From Pseudarthrobacter sp. L1SW (GTDB lineage Bacteria > Actinomycetota > Actinomycetes > Actinomycetales > Micrococcaceae): a stretch of DNA of 64,000 nucleotides. The position numbers and the translations under genes are program-made. The stretch covers positions 2,170,001 to 2,234,000 of the forward strand of contig NZ_CP078079.1 in the NCBI RefSeq assembly GCF_020809045.1. The letters run 5' to 3'. The notes beneath the pieces are model-generated. The model saw only the letters and a list, made by a program, of their open reading frames with translations, made no database searches and was not told the origin of the DNA. The stretch's first letter is position 1, and the number at the start of each line of letters is the position of its first letter. Shown here one piece after another: positions 55,399 through 64,000 of the stretch.

Positions 55399-56061
55399 TC
55401 ACCCTTCTGGACGGCGCTGGCCCGCCGTGCCCCACGTCGTCGGCAGGAGCCGCACCATCACCAAACCGGTAACCACGGCCATGGCCACCGCCATCAGGAT
55501 GGCCGCCCCGATTCCGATCGCCGCAACCAGCCATAGCTCCTGGCCAGGCTGCCACAGCGGGGTGGCCGCAGCCATGAAGACACCCAGCCCTGCCGCCCAT
55601 GCGGCGGCGCTGCCGGCTACCCACCGCCAGGCCTGGGGGGCGTGATGCCGCAGTTCTACCCACTGCGCAAGGCCGATCGACACCAGGACCACCACCGCCG
55701 CCACGGCTCCCGTAGCGGCCTGGGCGGGTGCGGGCCAGCCCTGCCAACCCTCGTTGCTGAAGGTCAGCAGTGCCACGGCCCAGGCAACCACTGCCGCCGC
55801 TGCCGTTAAGAGGACCCACCGCCGGGCGGACACACCGGGCAGCCTTGTCCTGAGTACCCGCACCTGGAACCACCCCAGAACGGCTCCTTCAACAAAGCCG
55901 GCCAGCACCAGCAGGGGAACCGCCGCCGCCGGACCCAGGGCAGCCGAGGCGGACTGGGCGAGTGCCGGGGCCAGGAACCCCAGGCTCTCACCGAGGCTCA
56001 CCCAGCCCACCCACTGGGCGAGGAATGTATTTCTGCGCGTCGCGACAGGTCCGTCAGCCAC
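55399..56061 (-). CDS. Hypothetical membrane protein
   Basis: 220 residues from GTG 56061, with GGAGGA 10 bp upstream. Six hydrophobic stretches; no recognised motif. It converges on the P-type ATPase, 6 bp away. An antisense-biased longer frame is not credible because it would run through the VOC and hemerythrin genes. Confidence 0.7.
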   Translation of the reverse strand: MADGPVATRRNTFLAQWVGWVSLGESLGFLAPALAQSASAALGPAAAVPLLVLAGFVEGAVLGWFQVRVLRTRLPGVSARRWVLLTAAAAVVAWAVALLTFSNEGWQGWPAPAQAATGAVAAVVVLVSIGLAQWVELRHHAPQAWRWVAGSAAAWAAGLGVFMAAATPLWQPGQELWLVAAIGIGAAILMAVAMAVVTGLVMVRLLPTTWGTAGQRRPEG

Positions 56062-56181
56062 CGGGTACAGTCCTCCTTCTGCTGTCCTCCCAGCGTGGGC
56101 CGCGCGGCGGTGGAAACGCCAGTGCCAAAGGCCCCGGCGGTGGCACTGGAGCCGGCCGTCCCGCCTTGGTAGCTTCAACGG

Positions 56182-56619
56182 ATGGGCATCAAACTTGAGA
56201 ACGTGGGTATCGCGGTCCGCGACCTGGAAGCGGCAATCGCCTTTTTCACGGACCTGGGGCTCACTGTCGCCGGCCGTGACACGGTCAGCGGCGAGTGGGC
56301 CGACACCGCGGTCGGGCTTGACGGGAACCATGCAAAGATTGCGGTGCTGCAGACCCCGGACGGTCGTGGCCAGCTGGAGCTCTTCGAATACATCCATCCC
56401 GAAGCAATCGAGACGAATCCAACCCGTCCCAACGAGATCGGCATGCACCGCGTGGCCTTCTCGGTCGACGACATCGACGCAGCGCTTGAGACAGCTGCGA
56501 AGCACGGATGCCATCCGCTGCGCGGCGTGGCGACCTACGGTGACACCTACAAACTCACGTACCTCCGCGGCCCCAGCGGAATCCTCGTGATGCTGGCCCA
56601 GAAGCTGGGAAACGGCTGA
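56182..56619 (+). CDS. VOC-family protein
   Basis: 145 residues: IKLENVGIAVRDLEAAIAFF, a metal-site Glu in GQLELFEYIHPE, HRVAFSVDDIDAAL and GPSGILVMLAQKLG. This is the dioxygenase/glyoxalase fold with both halves intact. Substrate unknown. It diverges from the membrane protein by 120 bp, a region with a CAGTGCCA/TGGCACTG inverted repeat (56120-56148). Confidence 0.87.
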   Translation: MGIKLENVGIAVRDLEAAIAFFTDLGLTVAGRDTVSGEWADTAVGLDGNHAKIAVLQTPDGRGQLELFEYIHPEAIETNPTRPNEIGMHRVAFSVDDIDAALETAAKHGCHPLRGVATYGDTYKLTYLRGPSGILVMLAQKLGNG

Positions 56620-56745
56620 GACCGGAACCGGGACCAATGGCTCTGCCTGCGGCCTGCGCCTGCCGCCCATAGTTAACGGCAGGGAAGCACCCTCCGCTGC
56701 CAGTAGTCCGGAAGCCACGGACTGCGCAAGAGTTAGGAAGAGTCC

Positions 56746-57273
56746 ATGAACCAGCCCAAAGACGCCGCCTCCGAGGCCCAGGCACTCCAGGCGGTGGAAC
56801 GGCATCATTCCCACATGCTCAAGCAGCTCAACGGGCTGGTGGCCCTGCTGATGGAAGCGGTTGAGGCAGGTGATTCCGGCGCCGAAGGAACAGCACAGGC
56901 AACGTTGTTGGACTGGTGCGACAGCGAGCTGATTCCCCACGCCCTGGCCGAAGAGGGCCCCTTGTACAGTGGACCGCGCGGCACACCGGAGGGGCGGCTC
57001 CTGGTTGAGGGCATGCTGGCCGAGCACCGCGTCATCGTGGACCTGGTGGAGGAACTGCGTACGTCCAGCGGGCTGTCCGCGGTTGTTGCCGGCGCTGCCA
57101 TCCAGCGCATGTTCGCCATGCACCTGGACAAGGAAAACCGCCTCCTCATGCCCTTCATAGCCGACTCCCCCGGGCTTTCCCTGGCCGAAGCGGTCAAGGG
57201 CCTCCACGAACTGACCGGAGAAGGCAGCGGGCACCACGCGGAAGCCCACGACGGCGGCGCGCACCAGCGGTGA
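56746..57273 (+). CDS. Hemerythrin HHE-domain protein
   Basis: 175 residues. The di-iron ligand pattern is visible: ERHHSHMLKQL, IPHALAEEGPLY, AEHRVIVDLVEEL and MHLDKENRLLMP. Such proteins sense or buffer O2, NO or iron. In a hypoxia-related island, O2/NO handling is a fair inference. I saw no DosR-like box directly upstream. It ends 14 bp before the convergent Usp. Confidence 0.9.
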   Translation: MNQPKDAASEAQALQAVERHHSHMLKQLNGLVALLMEAVEAGDSGAEGTAQATLLDWCDSELIPHALAEEGPLYSGPRGTPEGRLLVEGMLAEHRVIVDLVEELRTSSGLSAVVAGAAIQRMFAMHLDKENRLLMPFIADSPGLSLAEAVKGLHELTGEGSGHHAEAHDGGAHQR

Positions 57274-57287
57274 CCTGCCCGGCGTAC

Positions 57288-57764
57288 CTACTTCCCGCCG
57301 TCGGCCTCTGCCGCTTCTTTTGCATAGCCGCGCTCTTCCTCCGGGGCGTGCACCACCAGGACAGGGCAGTGGGCGTGGCTGACGCAGGCTGAGCTGACGG
57401 AGCCCGGGACAAAGCCGCTGTGCCCGCGCCGTCCAACGATGAGGAGCGAGGCGTTCCGGCTCCCCTCGACCAGGAGCTCGCCGGGTTTCCCGCGCACCAG
57501 CCGGGTATGGACATGCAAAGGCCGCTCGGGGCCGAACGCGGCTGTGAGCGCCTTCTCCAGCGACTGCTCCGCAGCATATTCAAAACCTTCGATACCCACC
57601 ACGAGGTAGAGCCCGAAGCCGGGTGGAACATCCCAGCATGCCCAGGCCTCCACCGTCGCTTCGAGGGGCCCGGCCAAAGCATCGGCCGTCCGGAGGGCCG
57701 CAACCGAGGCGTCGGAACCATCCACGCCCACAATGATTTTGGGGTGCCGTTCGTGGGCATCCAT
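57288..57764 (-). CDS. Universal stress protein, single domain
   Basis: 158 residues from ATG 57764 (the longer frame has no homology). KIIVGVDGSDASVAAL, a middle VEAWACWDVPPGFG segment and LLIVGRRGHSGFVPGSVSSA; the ATP loop has Val-Pro in place of the usual Leu-Leu-Gly of many members, so nucleotide binding may be altered. Box GGGCCTAAAGTCAC lies 62 bp upstream. Divergent from the response regulator gene. Confidence 0.93.
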   Translation of the reverse strand: MDAHERHPKIIVGVDGSDASVAALRTADALAGPLEATVEAWACWDVPPGFGLYLVVGIEGFEYAAEQSLEKALTAAFGPERPLHVHTRLVRGKPGELLVEGSRNASLLIVGRRGHSGFVPGSVSSACVSHAHCPVLVVHAPEEERGYAKEAAEADGGK

Positions 57765-57825
57765 GATGTGGGCTCCATTCTGTTTGGCCTGTTCCAAGAT
57801 TGGACAAGGTTCGGCTGCCGGAATA

Positions 57826-57839
57826 GGGCCTAAAGTCAC
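57826..57839 (-). promoter_or_regulatory. DosR-like box for the Usp gene
   Basis: On the minus strand GTGACTTTAGGCCC, the best-conserved form together with 51001. It is 62 bp before the start of the Usp gene. Confidence 0.7.
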
Positions 57840-57921
57840 AGTGGGGCCGCCGGCCAACCGTTGGACCAGCTGGTGCTGGTGCAGTCCTTGCCGAAAAAGC
57901 GCCGTTGTATGATCATGACTC

Positions 57922-57935
57922 CAGACTTTGGTCCC
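57922..57935 (+). promoter_or_regulatory. DosR-like box upstream of the response regulator
   Basis: CAGACTTTGGTCCC with a perfect GTCCC half-site and TTTG spacer, 103 bp before the regulator start. A weaker copy, GGGTGCTTGGTCCT, lies at 58004-58017. Together they suggest autoregulation. Confidence 0.55.
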
Positions 57936-58038
57936 TTCCCGCCAATCTGTGCGGAAGGAAGAATAGGCCTAAGCCCTTCGCAGGGGCTGCCTCACACAGC
58001 AGTGGGTGCTTGGTCCTTATGAACATGGGAGCGGTTAA

Positions 58039-58719
58039 GTGCGTATGCATGAGTCAGGCCCGGAAGGTACTGCAGATCCCCGCGAGCCTTTGCGCGTGTT
58101 CATCCTCGATGACCACGAACTTGTCAGGCAGGGCCTGAAGGACCTGCTTGAGGGTGAAGGGTTCGTGGTGGTCGGCGAAAGCGGTTCGGCGGCGGAGGCC
58201 ACGCGGCGCATCCCGGCCCTGCAGCCGGATATTGCGATCCTGGACGGCCGGCTTCCGGACGGCACCGGGATCGAGGTCTGCCGGGATGTGCGCTCGTTCG
58301 ATCCCCGCCTGAACTGCCTGATCCTGACGAGTTACGACGACGAGCAGGCCATCCGGGGAGCAGTGCTGGCAGGCGCGTCCGGTTACATCCTCAAGCAGAT
58401 CAGGAGTGATGACCTGCTGGCAGGGATCCGCAAGGCTGCCAGGGGCGAATCGCTGTTCGAGCCCGGTGTCAAGGAGCGGATTATCGCCGGCCTGTCCAAG
58501 ACCCCGACAGACCCGCGCCTGGAGGCGCTCAGCGCGCAGGAGAAGAAGGTCCTCACGCTGATCGGGCAAGGTCTGACGAACCGCCAAATCGGCGAGGAAC
58601 TCTTCCTCGCCGAGAAAACCGTGAAGAACTACGTTTCCTCCATCCTGGCCAAACTGGGGTTCGAGAGACGCACGCAGGCTGCCGTGTACGTAACCCGGAA
58701 CGCGCAGGACGCGCAGTAG
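58039..58719 (+). CDS. devR: DevR/DosR-type response regulator
   Basis: 226 residues from GTG 58039 (ATG 58045 also possible). Receiver domain with DD24-25, phosphoacceptor D69 (IAILDGRLPDG), T97 and K119, then a LuxR-type HTH (LSAQEKKVLTLIGQGLTNRQ, AEKTVKNYVSSILAKLGF). The HTH recognition helix KTVKNYVSSILAKLG matches NarL/DevR proteins. In mycobacteria DevR activates dormancy genes under hypoxia or NO. It converges on its probable kinase. Confidence 0.93.
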   Translation: MRMHESGPEGTADPREPLRVFILDDHELVRQGLKDLLEGEGFVVVGESGSAAEATRRIPALQPDIAILDGRLPDGTGIEVCRDVRSFDPRLNCLILTSYDDEQAIRGAVLAGASGYILKQIRSDDLLAGIRKAARGESLFEPGVKERIIAGLSKTPTDPRLEALSAQEKKVLTLIGQGLTNRQIGEELFLAEKTVKNYVSSILAKLGFERRTQAAVYVTRNAQDAQ

Positions 58720-58736
58720 CCGCCGGCGCTTAAGCG

Positions 58737-58775
58737 CAGGGCCGGACCGTTCGGGTTCTGCTGGATCCGGGCCTG
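58737..58775. terminator. Hairpin between devR and devS
   Basis: A 10-bp stem with one mismatch (58737-58746 with 58766-58775) lies in the 57-bp gap between the convergent regulator and kinase genes. Confidence 0.45.
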
Positions 58776-58776
58776 A

Positions 58777-60549
<1,773 letters not shown>

Positions 60550-60660
60550 TCACCTGAGCACGAAGGGATGTCTTGGGACCAGTCTAGAAGACAAAGTCAA
60601 GGCCTGAAATGCCCCATTTGGAGCGTAGATCAACGCAGGCGGCCTTCGGAGGAACGGTCC

Positions 60661-60674
60661 GGGACCTTCTTCCC
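60661..60674 (+). promoter_or_regulatory. DosR-like box for the PPOX-Usp-ATPase operon
   Basis: GGGACCTTCTTCCC, with one perfect half-site (GGGAC) and one near half-site (TTCCC), 35 bp before ATG 60710. It lies between the divergent kinase and flavoprotein genes. Confidence 0.6.
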
Positions 60675-60709
60675 TAGCCGGGCGGGATTCCCCGCTTTAG
60701 GCTACGGCC

Positions 60710-61171
60710 ATGGATACAGCTGCGACGGAACCGGAAGCCGAAAGCCTCGGCGTACATGACTGCTGGAGATACCTCCGGTCAACCTCCCTCTGCCGGATGG
60801 CCTTCACGCGTGGCGACACGGTGGAAATCTTCCCGGTGAACTACGTGCCCAGCAACGGAACACTGCTGATCCGTACGGGAGAAGGAACGAAGTTGGACGC
60901 CGTGGCTGAACGCAGGGTGGTGGCGCTGGAGGCCGATGGGCTGAACCAATACGGCACCATCGCCTGGAGTGTGGTGGTGAAGGGCCACGCAGTGGCCGTC
61001 ACCGACGCCGAGGAATTCCAGGACGCCGCCGACGCGGGCTTGTCGCCCTGGCAGGCGGGACCCAAGAACAGCCTTATCCGCGTAACACCCGAGGAAATCA
61101 CCGGACGGAGGTTCGTGATCGCTCCGCCAACCCATTGGTGGGCTCCGCAGGAACCGGCCGACAGGGCCTGA
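60710..61171 (+). CDS. Pyridoxamine 5'-phosphate oxidase-like flavoprotein
   Basis: 153 residues: CWRYLRSTSLCRMAF, FPVNYVPSNGTLLIRTGEGT, GTIAWSVVVKGHA and ITGRRFVIAP form the split-barrel FMN/F420 fold. Members of this stress-associated subgroup are found in DosR regulons of mycobacteria. Substrate unknown. First gene of an apparent operon with Usp (46 bp later) and a P-type ATPase. Confidence 0.88.
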   Translation: MDTAATEPEAESLGVHDCWRYLRSTSLCRMAFTRGDTVEIFPVNYVPSNGTLLIRTGEGTKLDAVAERRVVALEADGLNQYGTIAWSVVVKGHAVAVTDAEEFQDAADAGLSPWQAGPKNSLIRVTPEEITGRRFVIAPPTHWWAPQEPADRA

Positions 61172-61216
61172 CGCGCATCCTCACCGCCGGACCGACAGTA
61201 CCAAGGAAGGTAACCC

Positions 61217-62092
61217 ATGGACGCAACCAAGCCCATCGCCGTCGGCATCATCGACTCCTCCCCCTCGAACGCCGCCTTGCTGTGGGCGGCCGCCCGCGCC
61301 CGCCGGCTCAAGCTGCCGCTGGCAGTCCTCCATGTCCTGGATGACCGCTGGATGGCAGGCGAGGCGCTGGACGCCCTCCCCTATATTGACGCCCTGCGGA
61401 ACTCCGCGCTGGACATGCTGAAGGAGGCCGGGGAACGCGTACGCGCGGCAGAACCCGACCTCCAGGTAACAACCGAACTCCTGGAAGGCAGCGTCGGGGG
61501 TTCGCTGGGCGACTATTCAAAGAACGCGTCCATGCTGGTCCTGGGCAGCAGCGGCCACTCCCGCGCCGCACTGACGGACCGCGCACTCCAGGCGGCCGCC
61601 ACCGCAGAATGCCCGGTGGCGGTCATTGGCACGAACCAGGGCGGCGGCCAGGGCGTCGTGGTGGGCGTGGACGGATCAAGGGAGTCCACCCAGGCCGTGG
61701 CCTTCGCGGCATCTGAAGCTGACGCACTGGGCGAAGAACTCACCGTCCTCTACGCCTTCACCGGCCCCAATCGCTGGATCAAGGCCGGACTGCCGTCCAG
61801 CAGTTTCGCCGAGCACGTGGTGGAAGAGGAACAGATCGTGCTGTCGGAGACAGTGGCCGGGCTCCGCCAGGACTATCCCGGCCTCGTGGTGCATGGAGTC
61901 CTCGAAACTGTCCTGGAACCTGCCGACGCCCTGGTGCAGGCCGCCGCCAACGCAAGGATGCTGGTCCTGGGAAGCCGCGGCAGGGGCGGCTTCGGGAGGC
62001 TGCTCCTGGGGTCGACGGCGCATGGTGTCCTGACCCAGCCTCCCTGCCCCACCGTCATCACACGGCTGAAGAAGACCCGGCACGAAAAATGA
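61217..62092 (+). CDS. Tandem universal stress protein
   Basis: 291 residues with two Usp domains. The second has the full ATP loop VLGSRGRGGFGRLLLGSTAH. It is a paralogue of the tandem Usp at 47938, sharing the start KPIAVxxxDS and LLEGSVGGSLxxYS. Ribosome site AAGGAAGG. It sits between the flavoprotein and the P-type ATPase, 25 bp before the ATPase start. Confidence 0.93.
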   Translation: MDATKPIAVGIIDSSPSNAALLWAAARARRLKLPLAVLHVLDDRWMAGEALDALPYIDALRNSALDMLKEAGERVRAAEPDLQVTTELLEGSVGGSLGDYSKNASMLVLGSSGHSRAALTDRALQAAATAECPVAVIGTNQGGGQGVVVGVDGSRESTQAVAFAASEADALGEELTVLYAFTGPNRWIKAGLPSSSFAEHVVEEEQIVLSETVAGLRQDYPGLVVHGVLETVLEPADALVQAAANARMLVLGSRGRGGFGRLLLGSTAHGVLTQPPCPTVITRLKKTRHEK

Positions 62093-62117
62093 CCGGCGGA
62101 ACCCTGCCAACGGCGTG

Positions 62118-64000
62118 ATGTATGAAGCCCGGGAAAGCATCGAACACCAACCGTCCTCCAGCGTTCCCGGGGGCCGGCGGCGGCGCGACGGGCTTACCTC
62201 GGCTGAGGTCCTGGAGCGAACCAGCGCAGGACGGGGCAACAGTGTCCCGGGGACAACAAGCCGCAGTCTCTGGGAGATCGTCCGCGCGAACGTCCTGACC
62301 CTTTTCAACGGCATCGTGGCGGGGTGCTTCATCCTGCTGTTGGTGCTGGACCAGTGGCGGGACGCGCTTTTTGGCTTTTCAGCCCTCGGGAATTCCCTGA
62401 TCGGCATCGTGCAGGAATACCGCGCGAAACAATCCCTAGACCGGCTGGCCATTCTCCACGCGGCGGAGAGCAGGGTGGTGCGGGACGGCCGGACGCAGCA
62501 GGTCCCCGCGGACGCCCTGGTTCCGGACGACATCGTCCTGCTCAGCGCCGGGGAACAGGTCAGCGCGGACCTCCGCCTCCTGGACGGAGGGTACGTCGAG
62601 GCGGATGAGTCCTTCCTGACCGGAGAGTCCGAACCCGTGTCCAAGGCCCCCGGGGCGGTGCTCCTCTCCGGGTCGCTGATCATGGCAGGCAGTGGCCGTG
62701 CGGAGGTGGTCCGGGCTGGAGCGGACACGTTCGCCAACAAACTCACGGCTGAGGCCAAACGGTTCTCCCTGGTCACGTCCGAGATCCGCTCGGGCCTGGA
62801 CAAGGTCCTCCGTGTTATCACCTGGCTGCTGCTGCCCACCGCGCTACTTGTGGCCAACGCCCAGATCCAGAACGCGGGCGGCTGGGAGGATGCCGTCAGT
62901 TCCGGAGGCTGGGTACCCGGCACCCTGGGGCTGGTGGCCAGCATCATTTCCATGATTCCGCTCGGCCTGGTCCTGCTCACCAGCGTCGCCTTCGCCGTCG
63001 GCGGGGTCCGGCTGGCCGGCCACATGGTCCTGGTGCAGGAACTGGCGGCCGTTGAGGTCCTGGCGAGGGTCGACGTCCTGTGCCTGGACAAGACCGGCAC
63101 CCTGTCCTCCGGTTCCATCGCCTTCGAGGCCGTGCACGACGCCGGCACCCCACCAGTCGAGGGGTGGCGGAAGGCGCTGGAGTGGTTCGGTGCGAAGGAG
63201 GAAGCCAGCACCACCGCCAGGTCCATCGGTGAAGCCTTTCCCGCAGCGGACCTCCTGCCTGCGGCCGGCTCCGTTCCGTTCACGTCGGCCCGGAAGTGGA
63301 GCTCCGTGACGTTCCCGCCTGGCTCCGGGGCTGCCGGAACCTGGGTCCTGGGAGCCCCTGATGCCGTCCTCGGGGAATCGCCCTCCCGCGCCGGCGCCCA
63401 CAGGCTCGCCGCAGCGTTGGCCTCCACCGGGCGGCGGACCCTGGCCTTCGCCCACCTGCCGGGCTCCATGCCCGCAATCGGGGAAGACGGCAGGCTGCCC
63501 CCTGGACTGGTGCCGGTGGTGCTGCTGACCTTCCGTGAGGACATCCGGAAGGACGCACACAGGACCCTTGCCTACTTCCGGCAACAGGGGGTCACCCTGA
63601 AGATCATTTCCGGTGACGATCCGCGCACCGTGGCGGTCCTCGCGCGCGAGGTGGGGTTTGGACAGGGCCCGGCCTATGACGCCCGGGAACTGCCCACCGA
63701 CCCCGCCATGCTGGAGGAGACCATGGAGGGCAACCACGTGTTCGGAAGCGTGACTCCCGCCCAGAAGCGCGACATGGTCCAGGCCCTGAAGCGGCGCGGG
63801 CACACGGTGGCAATGACCGGAGACGGCGTCAATGATGTGCTTGCCCTGAAGGACGCGGATCTGGGCATCGCCATGGACACGGCGTCACCGGCAACCAAGG
63901 CCGTGGCGCGGCTTGTCCTCCTGGACGGGCGATTCGACAGATTGCCCGCCGTGGTGGCAGAGGGCCGCCGCGCCATCAGCAACATCGAGCGGGTTTCCAT
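62118..64000 (+). CDS. CtpE-like P-type cation ATPase (partial, 3' end outside window)
   Basis: At least 627 residues from ATG 62118 (GTG 62115 is also possible), running off the end. TGES at 168-171, DKTGT with D324, and TGDGVNDVLALKDADLGIAM with D569 are in place. The membrane part LTSVAFAVGGVRLAGHMVLV before DKTGT closely resembles mycobacterial CtpE, a calcium-uptake pump. The usual PEGL of membrane segment 4 reads PLGL here (MIPLGLVLLT), replacing the ion-binding Glu. Third gene of the PPOX-Usp-ATPase unit. Confidence 0.88.
   Translation, partial: MYEARESIEHQPSSSVPGGRRRRDGLTSAEVLERTSAGRGNSVPGTTSRSLWEIVRANVLTLFNGIVAGCFILLLVLDQWRDALFGFSALGNSLIGIVQEYRAKQSLDRLAILHAAESRVVRDGRTQQVPADALVPDDIVLLSAGEQVSADLRLLDGGYVEADESFLTGESEPVSKAPGAVLLSGSLIMAGSGRAEVVRAGADTFANKLTAEAKRFSLVTSEIRSGLDKVLRVITWLLLPTALLVANAQIQNAGGWEDAVSSGGWVPGTLGLVASIISMIPLGLVLLTSVAFAVGGVRLAGHMVLVQELAAVEVLARVDVLCLDKTGTLSSGSIAFEAVHDAGTPPVEGWRKALEWFGAKEEASTTARSIGEAFPAADLLPAAGSVPFTSARKWSSVTFPPGSGAAGTWVLGAPDAVLGESPSRAGAHRLAAALASTGRRTLAFAHLPGSMPAIGEDGRLPPGLVPVVLLTFREDIRKDAHRTLAYFRQQGVTLKIISGDDPRTVAVLAREVGFGQGPAYDARELPTDPAMLEETMEGNHVFGSVTPAQKRDMVQALKRRGHTVAMTGDGVNDVLALKDADLGIAMDTASPATKAVARLVLLDGRFDRLPAVVAEGRRAISNIERVS

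Noticed and set aside
55399..57264. 621-residue minus-strand frame extending the membrane protein
   Set aside because: Only the last 220 residues look like a protein. The upstream part crosses the VOC and hemerythrin genes antisense, and GTG 56061 has its own ribosome site.
61676..63544. 622-residue minus-strand frame antisense to Usp and the CtpE-like ATPase
   Set aside because: It is a shadow of two recognised plus-strand genes, with Ser/Arg/Pro-rich non-protein-like composition.

Overview
The window is chromosomal DNA of a high-GC actinobacterium, most likely Arthrobacter, Pseudarthrobacter or a close relative in the Micrococcaceae. This rests on the gene content and order: pdxT-yebC-ruvCAB-yajC-secDF-rel, MurT/GatD, a PIP-synthase-type CDP-alcohol transferase, mycoredoxin, DnaE2 with DUF6504, and a c-di-AMP riboswitch before a LysM-NlpC/P60 gene. 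Codon use is GC-rich throughout. I found no rRNA, tRNA, prophage, insertion sequence or CRISPR array.

Region 1 (1-12.8 kb) is core housekeeping. A long minus-strand run goes pdxT, yebC, ruvC, ruvA, ruvB, yajC, secD, secF and rel (PLP synthesis, Holliday-junction processing, Sec export, stringent response). Divergent from it is murT-gatD, which amidates lipid II. Region 2 (12.8-26.2 kb) holds a ferric-reductase-like flavoprotein with a CapA-type lipoprotein, an M3 metallopeptidase, pdxS, pgsA, a HIT protein, thrS, and an SOS pair (DUF6504-dnaE2) behind a clear LexA box. Region 3 (26-39 kb) is a mix of short single genes and small operons: chorismate mutase, VOC, SRAP, mycoredoxin, a LplA-like protein, an ABC1 kinase with a PadR regulator, NUDIX, metallophosphoesterase, SDR, an AlkD-like protein, a DksA-like protein and a secreted coiled-coil protein. 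Region 4 (39-43.5 kb) has a c-di-AMP riboswitch controlling a LysM-NlpC/P60 wall hydrolase. It is followed by rnz-smORF-selO, in which an unannotated-size 48-codon gene is tied to both neighbours by ATGA overlaps.

Region 5 (about 43.6-64 kb) is the most unusual part. It is rich in stress and hypoxia genes: four universal stress proteins, hemerythrin, a pyridoxamine-oxidase-like flavoprotein, two cation P-type ATPases, a DUF2171 (PRC-like) protein, SHOCT and DUF4389 proteins, a decayed flavohemoprotein gene, and a complete DevR/DosR response regulator plus DevS/DosT-type double-GAF histidine kinase. Several of these genes are preceded by copies of one 14-bp motif with 5-4-5 geometry (GTGAC-TTTN-GGCCC or GGGAC-NNNN-GTCCC type). 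I read the region as a DosR-like dormancy/hypoxia island with its own regulators. The last gene, a CtpE-like P-type ATPase, runs off the window end.
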